Shown here: positions 8,472-16,476 of the stretch, piece after piece
Layout of the letters: each line of letters starts with the position of its first letter
Position numbering within the stretch: position 1 is the stretch's first letter
DNA from: Candidatus Levybacteria bacterium RBG_16_35_11
GTDB taxonomy: Bacteria; Patescibacteriota; Microgenomatia; Levybacterales; UBA12049
Length of the DNA: 34,012 nt
Reading direction: 5' to 3'
Assembly: GCA_001781995.1 (NCBI GenBank)
Contig: MFNH01000035.1
Location: forward strand, 1 to 34,012
Notes under the pieces: generated by a model
Seen by the model: the letters and a program-made list of their open reading frames with translations, nothing else
What the model was told of the DNA's origin: nothing
Databases searched by the model: none
Translations under genes and position numbers: made by a program

Positions 8472-8852
8472 ATGGTTTCAGATATAAAGCCCGTTAACAA
8501 AAGAAGAACGTCTGACAAAAGAAAAGTAGCCCTAATTTCGATTGCCTCTTTAGCAGTGATTATTTTTTTAATTCTCGGTTCCACAAGTGCTAATAACAAT
8601 AAAACAAATCAATCCCCAAAAAAGGGAGTTAAATCATCAACAGCTAAATCGATAATTCCTGTAAATGAAATAAAAAGTGCTGTGGAAGATAAAATTGGAG
8701 TGATTCAGGAAGAAGCAAAAGACATTGACCTTGCAGAAGTTGCATCCTCTTCACCTCAGATTCAAAAAATAATAAAAGATCTAAAATCTTTAGAAAATTA
8801 TCCCGCGGATCAGGCAAAAAGCCTTTGCGAAAAAATCTGCAGCGGTCTTTAA
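8472..8852 (+). CDS. Small single-TM protein of unknown function
   Basis: A 126-residue protein without a function I can name. A basic N-terminus (KRRTSDKRK) is followed by one hydrophobic helix, VALISIASLAVIIFLILG (about residues 19-36), then a Ser/Lys/Asn-rich linker. A C-terminal helical region ends with two cysteines (SLCEKICSGL) that could pair if the domain is outside the cell. The positive N-terminus predicts an N-in, C-out orientation. It has its own promoter and lies 35 bases upstream of prfB. Confidence 0.7.
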   Translation: MVSDIKPVNKRRTSDKRKVALISIASLAVIIFLILGSTSANNNKTNQSPKKGVKSSTAKSIIPVNEIKSAVEDKIGVIQEEAKDIDLAEVASSSPQIQKIIKDLKSLENYPADQAKSLCEKICSGL

Positions 8853-8873
8853 GAAAAAAACAAGAACTTCAGG

Positions 8874-8879
8874 TATAAT
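8874..8879 (+). promoter_or_regulatory. -10 box of prfB
   Basis: A perfect TATAAT lies eight bases before the prfB ATG at 8888; the -35 region is poor. The position predicts an almost leaderless prfB mRNA and supports this ATG as the start. Confidence 0.45.
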
Positions 8880-8887
8880 AATCAGAT

Positions 8888-9892
8888 ATGGATGAGATTA
8901 AAAAAAGGGCAGTTAAGTTATTTGAAAAAATTGACTTAGAAGCTAAGAAAGACCAGGCAAAATTAATCGAGAAAGAAGCAGTGAGTCCTAATTTTTGGAA
9001 GGATAACCAGAAAGCTACCGAAAAAATGAAGGAACTTTCCGCTCTCCAAAAAGAGTTAGGGGATGCCGAAAAATTAAAGTTATTAATTAATGAGGAAAAA
9101 TATAAAGAAGCAGAAAAGCTTTTAGATGAACTGGAAATTCTGCTTTACCTTTCAAAGCCTTTCGATAAAGGAGATGCAATTTTAAGTCTTCATTCGGGAC
9201 AAGGGGGAGTTGAGGCAATGGATTGGACACAAATGCTTTTTAGAATGTATACAAGATACCTTGAACAAAAAGGATGGAGCTATGAAACAATTGACCAGAC
9301 ATTAGGAGAAGAGGCAGGTTTTAAAAGCATAACTATTACTGTTTCCGGTCCTTACGCATACGGTATGTTAAAATGTGAGGCCGGAACCCACCGTTTGGTT
9401 AGACAATCTCCTTTTAATGCCGATAAACTTAGACAAACCTCATTTGCGTTAGTTGAGGTGCTTCCAGACATAAGAGAGGAAGGTAAGGTCGAAATAAAAG
9501 AAGATGATTTGGAATGGGATTTTTATAGAGCAAGTTCTCATGGTGGACAGAATGTCCAAAAGGTCTCTTCTGCGGTTAGACTAAAACATAAACCAACCGG
9601 AATTATCGTTACTGCTCAATCCGAAAGATATCAAGGGAAAAACAGAGAGTTTGCCTTAAAACTTCTTCGTGGAAAACTATGGCAAAGACAAGAAGAAGAA
9701 CACAGAAAACATGAACTAGAGTTAAAAGGAACTTATAAAACTCCAGGTTGGGGAAACCAGATAAGGTCATATGTTTTGCATCCTTATCACATGGTAAAAG
9801 ATTTAAGGACAAACTTTGAAACATCTAATACGGATTCTGTATTGGATGGAAATTTGCAAATATTTATTGATGAAGAACTTCGAAAACTTTAG
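8888..9892 (+). CDS. prfB: Peptide chain release factor 2
   Basis: A 334-residue class I release factor. The stop-codon recognition motif is Ser-Pro-Phe (residues 174-176, in VRQSPFNADKLRQTSF), the RF2 signature for UAA and UGA. The catalytic GGQ lies at residues 219-221 in SSHGGQNVQKVSSAVRL. The N-terminal coiled part is about 20-25 residues shorter than in E. coli RF2, and the gene is one continuous frame, so there is no in-frame UGA programmed frameshift as in many bacteria. Presence of RF2 agrees with TGA being used as stop by neighbouring genes (uppP, secF), and argues against the UGA-glycine code known from some CPR lineages. Confidence 0.96.
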   Translation: MDEIKKRAVKLFEKIDLEAKKDQAKLIEKEAVSPNFWKDNQKATEKMKELSALQKELGDAEKLKLLINEEKYKEAEKLLDELEILLYLSKPFDKGDAILSLHSGQGGVEAMDWTQMLFRMYTRYLEQKGWSYETIDQTLGEEAGFKSITITVSGPYAYGMLKCEAGTHRLVRQSPFNADKLRQTSFALVEVLPDIREEGKVEIKEDDLEWDFYRASSHGGQNVQKVSSAVRLKHKPTGIIVTAQSERYQGKNREFALKLLRGKLWQRQEEEHRKHELELKGTYKTPGWGNQIRSYVLHPYHMVKDLRTNFETSNTDSVLDGNLQIFIDEELRKL

Positions 9893-9897
9893 TAAAG

Positions 9898-9927
9898 TTG
9901 TTTTTAGCTTGTAAAAAACGATAAAAT
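9898..9927 (+). promoter_or_regulatory. Promoter of the gene at 9954
   Basis: TTGTTT (9898-9903), an 18-base spacer and TAAAAT (9922-9927) form a plausible promoter immediately after the prfB stop codon. The leader would be about 20 bases, longer than at the other promoters here. Confidence 0.45.
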
Positions 9928-9953
9928 ATGCTTTACTTAGAGAAGTGATGCCA

Positions 9954-10436
9954 ATGAAAAAATTGGAAGAAACCAAGACAAATGATGCCGTGACTGAAAT
10001 AAACACGGCTCCTGAAAAAGTTGTGCACGATTTCGATTCAAAAAAATCTACATTTTCTAGCAAATTTATAGTTGTTTTAATAGTAGTTCTTTTACTGGGT
10101 GTTGGTAGCGGATACTTATTGGCAAATAGAGGAGTATCCTCTTCGGGGGTAAAACTTCCAACCGGAGCATCTATCTCAAAAGGAACAACTGAAGGCTCAA
10201 ACGATACTACCACTTTTAAAGATGCTGTAGAGGGAACTTTAAAAGAAGGAGGAATCGACGGAGAGGGAGCTTTTCACTTAGTAAGACCGGGAGGAGAAAG
10301 TCAGAATGTCTACTTAACTTCTTCAATTGTAGACCTATCCAAATACATTGATAAAAAGATCAAAGTTTGGGGGCAAACCCAAAAAGCACAACGCGCAGGC
10401 TGGTTAATGGACGTCGGTAAGGTTCAGGTCATATAA
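9954..10436 (+). CDS. Single-TM protein of unknown function with C-terminal soluble domain
   Basis: About 160 residues with no function I can name. The N-terminal 30 residues are charged, then comes one strong membrane helix (FIVVLIVVLLLGVGSGYLLA) and a Gly/Ser/Thr-rich linker. The C-terminal domain of about 75 residues reads like a small beta-barrel (YIDKKIKVWGQTQKAQRAGWLMDVGKVQVI), the pattern of OB-fold-like proteins. That fold is a guess from the strand pattern. The positive-inside rule places the C-terminal domain outside. In-frame starts also exist at 9945 (GTG) and 9948 (ATG); ATG 9954 is favoured by a purine-rich AGAAG about eight bases upstream. It precedes ftsE by 24 bases. Confidence 0.65.
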   Translation: MKKLEETKTNDAVTEINTAPEKVVHDFDSKKSTFSSKFIVVLIVVLLLGVGSGYLLANRGVSSSGVKLPTGASISKGTTEGSNDTTTFKDAVEGTLKEGGIDGEGAFHLVRPGGESQNVYLTSSIVDLSKYIDKKIKVWGQTQKAQRAGWLMDVGKVQVI

Positions 10437-10460
10437 CATTCAAAAACATCCTTTTTTCTC

Positions 10461-11276
10461 ATGATAAAGCTAGATAAAGTATCGAAAAAGTTTGGAACAG
10501 GGGCTTTTGGCATCTCTTCAATTTCTTTAGGCGTTGATAGGGGGGAATTTATTTTTTTGGTAGGTCCTACCGGTGCTGGCAAAACAACAGTTTTTCGCTT
10601 AATAACAAGAGAGATTCTTCCAACAGAAGGAACAATAATTGTAAATGGTTGGGACATTTTAAAATTACCAAAAAATAAAATCCCAACGCTTAGAAAAAAG
10701 GTTGGAGTAGTTTTTCAAGACCTTAAACTTTTACTTGATAGAACCGTGTTGGAAAACGTAATGCTTCCCTTAGAAGTTTCTGGTTTTAAAACAGAAGAGG
10801 CAATAAAAAAAGTTGAAGATGTATTAAATCAGGTAGGTTTAATTTCTCATAAAAACAAATTTCCGGTTCAACTTTCCGGAGGAGAAGTCCAAAGGACAGC
10901 GATTGCAAGGGCTTTAATCCTTTCTCCTGAGATAATTCTCGCTGATGAGGCAACCGGAAACTTAGATATGGCCACCTCATGGGAAATAATAAACCTTCTT
11001 TTGGATATTAATAAAAAGGGGACAACGGTTATAATGGCAACTCATAATCCAGATTTTGTAAAGAATTTACAAAAAAGAGTAGTTAAGATGGATAAGGGGC
11101 AAATTATTGCTGACACTAAGCATCTTATAAAACATAAAAACCCTCCTTCGCCAAAGGCTACAGAAGGGCACAGGGAAGAAGTAAAAAAAGATGATATAGA
11201 AGAGGCAATAAAAGCAAACACTCACAGCTCTCCTTCGCCAAAAACTATGGAAGGGCAAGAAAAAAAAGAAAAATAA
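10461..11276 (+). CDS. ftsE: Cell division ATP-binding protein FtsE with extended tail
   Basis: An ABC ATPase of 271 residues. Walker A is GPTGAGKTT (35-43), the signature is LSGGEVQRTAIARAL (138-152), and Walker B is IILADEATGNLD (158-169). With FtsX it forms the FtsEX complex that switches on peptidoglycan hydrolases at the division site. The next two genes, ftsX and an EnvC-like peptidase, fit this exactly. FtsE proteins usually end near residue 220-230; here a hydrophilic tail of about 45 residues follows. It contains two similar peptides, PPSPKATEG and SPSPKTMEG, encoded by two copies of a 28-base repeat (11143-11170, 11230-11257). The tail looks like a recent insertion of repeat sequence that kept the frame open. 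Confidence 0.93.
   Translation: MIKLDKVSKKFGTGAFGISSISLGVDRGEFIFLVGPTGAGKTTVFRLITREILPTEGTIIVNGWDILKLPKNKIPTLRKKVGVVFQDLKLLLDRTVLENVMLPLEVSGFKTEEAIKKVEDVLNQVGLISHKNKFPVQLSGGEVQRTAIARALILSPEIILADEATGNLDMATSWEIINLLLDINKKGTTVIMATHNPDFVKNLQKRVVKMDKGQIIADTKHLIKHKNPPSPKATEGHREEVKKDDIEEAIKANTHSSPSPKTMEGQEKKEK
11143..11170 (+). repeat. 28-bp palindromic repeat, copy 1, within ftsE tail
   Basis: The 28 bases start CTCCTTCGCCAAA and end GAAGGGCA. They match copy 2 at 11230-11257 in 24 of 28 positions. CCTTC and GAAGG form an inverted repeat around an inner GCC-AAA-GGC, so it can fold as a hairpin. It is read in frame as Pro-Ser-Pro-Lys-Ala-Thr-Glu-Gly. Confidence 0.7.
11230..11257 (+). repeat. 28-bp palindromic repeat, copy 2, within ftsE tail
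   Basis: Second copy, 87 bases after the first and in the same reading frame, encoding Pro-Ser-Pro-Lys-Thr-Met-Glu-Gly. The outer CCTTC/GAAGG arms are conserved and the inner stem is lost. A shorter match (CCTTCGCCAAA followed by CGAAG) lies in the gene at 27048, near 27492-27508, and may be a third, decayed member. Confidence 0.7.
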
Positions 11277-12143
11277 ATGAAACACGCAAAAACAACTTGG
11301 AAAAACATAAGAAGATCTCCGTATCAAGCTATTGCCGCAATTTTAATAACAACGTTAACTTTTTTGGCAGTTTCTTACTTTACTTTTATTTTAGTCGGTT
11401 CTTCAAAAGTTGTCAGTTATTTTGAGTCAAAGCCTCAAGTTACAGCTTTTTTTAAAGATGAAGCCAAATCAGAGGACATAGATACACTTAAAAATCAATT
11501 TGATAAATCCGCTAATGTTGCTTCGACTAAATTTGTTTCTAAAGAAGAAGCCTTGAAGATTTATAAAGAACAGAATAAAAATGATCCGTTGCTCTTAGAT
11601 TTAGTATCTGCGGAAATTCTGCCGGCATCTTTGGAAGTTTCAGCAAAGGAAGTAGAAGATTTGCAATCAATCGCCGATACCCTAAAGTCTTCCACAATTG
11701 TTTCGGAGGTGGTCTTTCAAAAAGATGTTGTTTCAACCTTAATATCTTGGACAGGGGCTATAAGAAAAATAGGAATAGGCTTAATTGCGATAATGGGTCT
11801 TGTATCAGTGTTTATTATTGTAACAATAACAGGTATAAAAATTTCCCAAAAAAAAGAGGATATTGAAATTATGCGCTTAATTGGCGCAACCAACTGGCAT
11901 ATTAGGTGGCCATTTATTCTTGAGGGGATTTTTTACGGGATAGTCGGAGCGTTTATTGGCTGGGGATTGGCATCGGCAAGCCTTTTATATGCATCTCCAT
12001 ATCTTGCCTCGTTTTTACAAGGAATACCAATTTTTCCCATCCCCTTAGGCTTTTATATCATTCTTTTAACAGGGGAGCTTTTGCTTTCTATAATCCTTGG
12101 GGCTTTTTCAAGTTTTATTGCAGTATTTAGATACCTTAAATAG
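11277..12143 (+). CDS. ftsX: Cell division membrane protein FtsX
   Basis: A 288-residue protein with one N-terminal membrane helix (about residues 21-42) and three C-terminal ones (about 165-190, 215-240, 260-285). An extracellular domain of about 110 residues lies between them, starting after SYFESKPQVTAFFKDEA. This is the FtsX arrangement. The cytoplasmic loop KISQKKEDIEIMRLIGATNWHI carries the conserved RLIGAT segment that couples to the ATPase. The ATG follows the ftsE stop codon directly. FtsX should bind the coiled-coil region of the hydrolase encoded next, on the outer face of the membrane. Confidence 0.94.
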   Translation: MKHAKTTWKNIRRSPYQAIAAILITTLTFLAVSYFTFILVGSSKVVSYFESKPQVTAFFKDEAKSEDIDTLKNQFDKSANVASTKFVSKEEALKIYKEQNKNDPLLLDLVSAEILPASLEVSAKEVEDLQSIADTLKSSTIVSEVVFQKDVVSTLISWTGAIRKIGIGLIAIMGLVSVFIIVTITGIKISQKKEDIEIMRLIGATNWHIRWPFILEGIFYGIVGAFIGWGLASASLLYASPYLASFLQGIPIFPIPLGFYIILLTGELLLSIILGAFSSFIAVFRYLK

Positions 12144-12151
12144 AATGCAAG

Positions 12152-13348
12152 ATGTTAAAAGTAACCTGGAAAAAAATAATTCTCTCAATAGGATTTTTTC
12201 TTCTTGTTAGTTTATTCTTTCAATTTAATCACCCTTTTACTCATGCAGAAGACCCGACTCCCACTCCCTCCAAGTCACAACAAACTATTGATTTAGAAAA
12301 TAAAATAAAAGGATTAGAGGATAAAATCAACGAATTAAGAGGGCAGGAAAAAACACTTTCATCACAGATAGCTGTAATGAACAGTCAGATTGAACTTACG
12401 CAGGCAAGAATTGATTCAACAAAAGAACAAATTCTTGAATTAACCGCAAACATTGACACGACAAATAAAAAAATAAGCAATCTGCAAAAATCACTAACAG
12501 ATTTAACGGCAGTGCTAATTAAAAGAGTAATTGCAACCTACGAGATAGGCTCGGCGCCTTCATTTCAGGTTCTTTTATCTTCAACAAGCGTTACAAACTT
12601 ATTTACAAGGTTAAATTACTTAAAAATTGCCCAAGCTCACGATAAACAGCTAATTTACAGTACTCAACAGGCAAAAATGGACTACTCTAACCAAAAAGAT
12701 ATTTTCGAAGACAAAAAAGAAGAGGTAGAGAGTTTAAAAGAACAATTGGAAGATTATAACGCGGAATTAGATAGGCAAAAAGCAGATAAGCAACGTTTAC
12801 TTGATGAAACAGAAGGAAGCGAAGCAAATTATCAACAGCTTCTTGCACAAGCCAGGGCGGAATATGAACAGATTCAGGGAATTGTTTCGGGGAAAGGAAC
12901 AGAAGAAGAGGTTGGTTCTGTAAGTCAAGGAAATCGGATCGCAACGGTTATTTATGGGCCTTCCTGTAATTCAACAGGGACTCATCTTCACTTTACGGTT
13001 AGCAGAAACGGTAATGCTGAAAACCCTTTTAATTATCTAAAACCTGTTGATAGCACAAACAATTCCAATGGCGATTCATTTAACCCAACTGGTAGCTGGG
13101 ATTGGCCAATTGATCCTCCAATTGAGCTTAATCAAGGTTACGGAGATACTTGGTATGTCCGAACATATGGATTTTATCCATTCCACAATGGGATAGATAT
13201 TTCAGGCTCATCTACAGTTAAGGCAGTTAAATCTGGAACTTTATTTCAAGGAAGTTATACTGGAAATGGCGGATGCAGGCTTAACTATGTTAGAGTTCAT
13301 CATCAAGACGACGGACTTGACAGCTTTTATTTGCACGTAGTCTACTAA
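12152..13348 (+). CDS. EnvC/PcsB-like coiled-coil protein with M23 peptidase motifs in permuted order
   Basis: A 398-residue secreted or anchored protein. It has a signal segment (IILSIGFFLLVSLFFQF, about 8-24), a short Pro/Thr stretch, and a long coiled coil (about 45-250) of the EnvC/PcsB type that docks on FtsX. After it come motifs of M23 (LytM) endopeptidases, which cut peptidoglycan cross-links: STGTHLHFTV (His278, His280) with NPFNYL, and later HNGIDISG (His345, Asp349) and FYLHVVY (His395) at the very end. In ordinary M23 domains the His-x3-Asp motif comes first and HLHF last, so here the order is circularly permuted. All metal-binding residues are present, so it may be an active enzyme rather than only an activator. 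Confidence 0.85.
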   Translation: MLKVTWKKIILSIGFFLLVSLFFQFNHPFTHAEDPTPTPSKSQQTIDLENKIKGLEDKINELRGQEKTLSSQIAVMNSQIELTQARIDSTKEQILELTANIDTTNKKISNLQKSLTDLTAVLIKRVIATYEIGSAPSFQVLLSSTSVTNLFTRLNYLKIAQAHDKQLIYSTQQAKMDYSNQKDIFEDKKEEVESLKEQLEDYNAELDRQKADKQRLLDETEGSEANYQQLLAQARAEYEQIQGIVSGKGTEEEVGSVSQGNRIATVIYGPSCNSTGTHLHFTVSRNGNAENPFNYLKPVDSTNNSNGDSFNPTGSWDWPIDPPIELNQGYGDTWYVRTYGFYPFHNGIDISGSSTVKAVKSGTLFQGSYTGNGGCRLNYVRVHHQDDGLDSFYLHVVY

Positions 13349-13404
13349 TATTTTCTAAGTTGCTTTTTTAAAATCTCCGAGCAATACTTTTATTAATACA
13401 TTAA

Positions 13405-14184
13405 ATGAGAAAATTATCCTGGATATCCATCTTTTTTATTCTTTTCATTTTCCCCAAAATTGCACTTGCCACTTCTCAATCAGTAACTATAAGCAACATA
13501 TCTTCCTCAATCGATCAACTGCAAGAATTTAGTGCCGACGTGGTTTTATATTGCTCTTCTTGCGCTGATTCATATCTTCGGGGAGTTTTTTATCAAAGTG
13601 GCACAAGTTATTTTGGATACACACAAGACAATACTGGATCATGGAGTAATGCTGCCGGAGGAAACTGTAATGCCTATTTTAAAATCTCCCAAGACGACCT
13701 CAAGGATGGGAGCTTTAGCGGGAAACTGAGATTTAAACCTGACATAGAGAGCTCTTACTATAAAGGACCGGGGGAGTATTCTTTTAAAGTAGGACGATAT
13801 TCACCAAGCTGTAGTTCTCCAGTTTGGTCTTCGGAAACTACGATTGCCATTTCGGGGCCAACTCCCACCCCAACTTCATCGCAAACCTTAGCTCAATCAC
13901 CAACAAATACACCGACCCCAACATCTAAACCTACCCCTACGACAAAACCAATTTTAACCCGAGCTTTATCTATTACAAAAATACCAACATCAAAGGTTAC
14001 GGAAATGGTTTTAGCGCAGTCGACTAAATCGGCGATCAATAAAAGAAGCCAAAAAAATGAGCCAAAGCAAAAAGTTCTTGGAACTAGCGTAAATTTTTCA
14101 AAAATTTTCATATCTTTCGGCTTAATTATATTAATAAGCTGTGGTATACTAATTTTTCTAAAATTAAGAAGAATAGAAAATTAA
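13405..14184 (+). CDS. Secreted surface protein with PT-rich stalk and C-terminal anchor
   Basis: A 259-residue protein of unknown function with a clear surface-protein layout. It has a signal peptide (ISIFFILFIFPKIALA, about 7-22) and a globular domain of about 125 residues with several cysteines (CSSC, NCNAY, SCSS) that could form disulfides. Then follow a Pro/Thr-rich stalk (TPTPTS, TPTPTSKPTPTTKP), a linker and a C-terminal membrane helix (IFISFGLIILISCGILIFL) ended by basic residues. It stands between the ftsEX-peptidase group and tsaE, whose ATG follows its stop codon directly. Binding partner unknown. Confidence 0.75.
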   Translation: MRKLSWISIFFILFIFPKIALATSQSVTISNISSSIDQLQEFSADVVLYCSSCADSYLRGVFYQSGTSYFGYTQDNTGSWSNAAGGNCNAYFKISQDDLKDGSFSGKLRFKPDIESSYYKGPGEYSFKVGRYSPSCSSPVWSSETTIAISGPTPTPTSSQTLAQSPTNTPTPTSKPTPTTKPILTRALSITKIPTSKVTEMVLAQSTKSAINKRSQKNEPKQKVLGTSVNFSKIFISFGLIILISCGILIFLKLRRIEN

Positions 14185-14598
14185 ATGAAAAATGTAGTTT
14201 ATACAAACAGTTCAGCAGAAACTATAAAACTGGGGGAAGAATTCTCCAAAAAAATAAAAAATGGAGGAATAATCCTTTTGTATGGTGAATTAGGAGCAGG
14301 AAAAACAACTTTCGTGCAAGGATTAGCAAGGGGACTGGGGATAAAAAGAAGAATTATTTCACCAACCTTTATAATCATTAGAACTTATAAAGATGAAAAG
14401 TTCTATCACATCGATTTATATAGGGTAGAAAAAGAAACAGATATGGAGACTTTGGGAATAAAAGAAATCTTAAAAGACAGTAAAAATGTTATTGCAATCG
14501 AATGGCCGGAGAAGATTGAAAAACTAATCCCAAAAAATAGAGCTATCATTAATTTTCAATATTTAGACGAAAACAAAAGGAGAATCACATATGGATAA
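14185..14598 (+). CDS. tsaE: tRNA threonylcarbamoyladenosine biosynthesis ATPase TsaE
   Basis: A 137-residue ATPase of the TsaE (YjeE) family. The P-loop is GELGAGKTT (34-42). SPTFIIIRTY follows, then HIDLYRVEKETDMETLGI and the aromatic IAIEWPEKI segment, all typical. In the cytoplasm it drives the TsaBD complex during t6A37 formation on ANN-reading tRNAs. Its last eight bases overlap the tsaC-tsaB fusion gene, so the two are translationally coupled. TsaD itself is not in this window. Confidence 0.94.
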   Translation: MKNVVYTNSSAETIKLGEEFSKKIKNGGIILLYGELGAGKTTFVQGLARGLGIKRRIISPTFIIIRTYKDEKFYHIDLYRVEKETDMETLGIKEILKDSKNVIAIEWPEKIEKLIPKNRAIINFQYLDENKRRITYG

Positions 14599-15490
14599 TC
14601 AAATAGAAAAAGCAGTGCGAATTCTTAATACTGGTGGAATAATAATCTTTCCAACTGACACTGTTTTTGGAATTGGCTGCAGAATGGATAATGCAAACGC
14701 TATAAAACGATTGTTTGAAATAAGAAAAAGACCAAAAACAAAACCTGTTCCAGTTCTTGTGTCCTCAGTTGATATGGCAAGAAAATATCTTACCCCTATT
14801 CCCAAAGATGTTAAAGAAAAACTAATAGATAAATTTTGGCCCGGACCATTAACAATAATTCTTCCTTGTAAAACAAATCTTATTCCTTCTTTAGTCAGGG
14901 GCGGTGGGAAAACATTGGGGGTAAGAATGCCGGGTAATAAAACAATTTTAGAAATAATTGAAAAATTAGACATCCCCCTTCTTGGTCCGTCTGCCAATTT
15001 TAGTAATAGAAAAACTCCTTATGATATTTCAGAATTGGATCCTGAATTAGTTAAAAAGGTTGATTTTATTTTGGAAGGAAAAACAAAAAGTAAAAAAGCA
15101 TCAACTGTTATTGACTGTTCTAAAAAACCCTGGAAAATACTGCGGGAAGGAGTAATAAGAATTCATAACTTGGAAGAGACTGAACTTACTATTGATACTG
15201 CAAGCAGTGAATATATTTTAGTGGGATTAAAAATTGGTGGTAGGAAATATTTCAAAAAGCAGAAAATGAATTTTCAAAAGGCGCAAGCTATCTTACCAAT
15301 AATAAAAAAAATACTAAAAGAGCACAAGCTATCTTTACAAGATTTAACTTCAATAAAGGTAAACCAGGGACCGGGTTCTTTTACGGGAATAAGAGTCGGC
15401 CTTTCTGTTGCCAATACATTGAGTCATTTTTTAAAAATTCCAATAAATAATAAATCCTCGGGTAAAATAATCGAGCCTATTTACAAATAA
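14591..15490 (+). CDS. tsaC: TsaC-TsaB fusion (threonylcarbamoyl-AMP synthase plus TsaB N-domain)
   Basis: A 299-residue two-domain protein. Residues 1-195 are a YrdC/Sua5 domain: IIIFPTDTVFGIGC, KFWPGPLTIIL, GVRMPGN, LGPSANFS and STVIDC, ending REGVIRI. It makes threonylcarbamoyl-AMP from threonine, bicarbonate and ATP. From about residue 197 a TsaB (YeaZ) domain begins: LTIDTASSEYILVGL, then ILPIIKKILKEHKLSLQDL and NQGPGSFTGIRVGLSVAN. TsaB proteins have about 220-230 residues; here only about 103 remain, covering the N-terminal ASKHA half used for contact with TsaD. The fusion puts two consecutive t6A activities in one chain right after tsaE. Confidence 0.9.
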   Translation: MDNQIEKAVRILNTGGIIIFPTDTVFGIGCRMDNANAIKRLFEIRKRPKTKPVPVLVSSVDMARKYLTPIPKDVKEKLIDKFWPGPLTIILPCKTNLIPSLVRGGGKTLGVRMPGNKTILEIIEKLDIPLLGPSANFSNRKTPYDISELDPELVKKVDFILEGKTKSKKASTVIDCSKKPWKILREGVIRIHNLEETELTIDTASSEYILVGLKIGGRKYFKKQKMNFQKAQAILPIIKKILKEHKLSLQDLTSIKVNQGPGSFTGIRVGLSVANTLSHFLKIPINNKSSGKIIEPIYK

Positions 15491-15534
15491 GCTCAAGAAG
15501 TTAATAATGTTTTTGTAGAGCAATTTCTGTCCCT

Positions 15535-16476
15535 ATGAAGAAAAAATTGTCTGGTTTTTTTTATCCTCACGATTCAAATAACTATCGGGCGAGATTGCTT
15601 CACCTTGACAGTCTACTGGTTATAATTCTTGCTTTAATTATTTCATCCTTTCTCCTTACTGGAATTAAAACCGCATTTCCTTCGGTTTTAGGGATATCTA
15701 CAGGAATGTCTATAGATCAACTGTTAGCATTAACTAACCAAAAACGAATCGAAAACGGTCTTACACCTCTGGCTTTAAATAGTCAACTTTCCGTTGCAGC
15801 CGAAAATAAAGCAAGTGATATGTTTAGTAAAAATTATTGGGCTCATAATTCTCCGGATGGTAAAACACCCTGGGATTTCATAAGCAGTGCAGGTTACAGC
15901 TATGCCTATGCAGGAGAAAATTTAGCAAGGGGGTTTAATAATTCAGATCAGGTAATTAATGCTTGGATGGCTAGTCCTGAACACAGACAAAACATGCTCT
16001 CTTCAAACTATAAAAATATCGGATTTGCAATAAGACCCGGTAATTTAACGGGGGAAGATACTGTTTTGGTTGTTGAAATGTTTGGGACAGGCATTGCAAT
16101 TGCCCAAAACGCTCCTGAGATAGCAAGTAATAACACGATTGAGGAAAATTATGCCCAACAAATCCAGGAGGAGGTTCAAAAAACCGAAGAAGTCCCAAAG
16201 CCTCAAGAAATTCAGAATCCTACCCTTGCTCAAAATTCAAACCAAGAACAAAATATTGCCGGATTACAAACTAAACCTCTCTTAAACAGCAAAGCTCTTT
16301 CAAAGAATATAGTCCTAATAGTAATTTACATTTTAATATTTACCTTACTTGTTGACGTTATCATTATAGAAAAAAGAAAAGTAATTAGGTTTGTAGGTCA
16401 CAATCTTGATCATGTCCTTTTCTTAATATTTATATTGTCTTTAGTCTTTTTATTCACGAAGGGGTTCATCTTATGA
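15535..16476 (+). CDS. CAP/SCP-domain protein with membrane anchors
   Basis: A 313-residue protein. One membrane helix near residues 28-48 (LVIILALIISSFLLTGI) precedes a CAP (SCP/PR-1) domain of about 125 residues: LLALTNQKRIENGLTPLALNSQL, MFSKNYWAHNSPDG, YAGENLARGF and WMASPEHRQNMLSSNYKNIGFAI. These are the usual cavity motifs with His and Glu residues. Next comes a Gln/Glu/Pro-rich linker of about 60 residues, then two more hydrophobic helices at the C-terminus. The CAP domain should lie outside the cell. Bacterial CAP proteins are linked to envelope or adhesion roles but lack a common enzymatic activity. The stop codon overlaps the next small membrane gene by four bases. Confidence 0.85.
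   Translation: MKKKLSGFFYPHDSNNYRARLLHLDSLLVIILALIISSFLLTGIKTAFPSVLGISTGMSIDQLLALTNQKRIENGLTPLALNSQLSVAAENKASDMFSKNYWAHNSPDGKTPWDFISSAGYSYAYAGENLARGFNNSDQVINAWMASPEHRQNMLSSNYKNIGFAIRPGNLTGEDTVLVVEMFGTGIAIAQNAPEIASNNTIEENYAQQIQEEVQKTEEVPKPQEIQNPTLAQNSNQEQNIAGLQTKPLLNSKALSKNIVLIVIYILIFTLLVDVIIIEKRKVIRFVGHNLDHVLFLIFILSLVFLFTKGFIL

Noticed and set aside
8860-8990. Possible programmed frameshift site at the start of prfB
   Set aside because: The gene is one continuous frame from ATG 8888 and no CTTTGA-type slip site lies upstream.
10424-11327. Several minus-strand open frames across ftsE and the ftsE/ftsX junction
   Set aside because: They lie antisense to FtsE with intact Walker and signature motifs; translations are low-complexity Phe/Leu/Arg runs.
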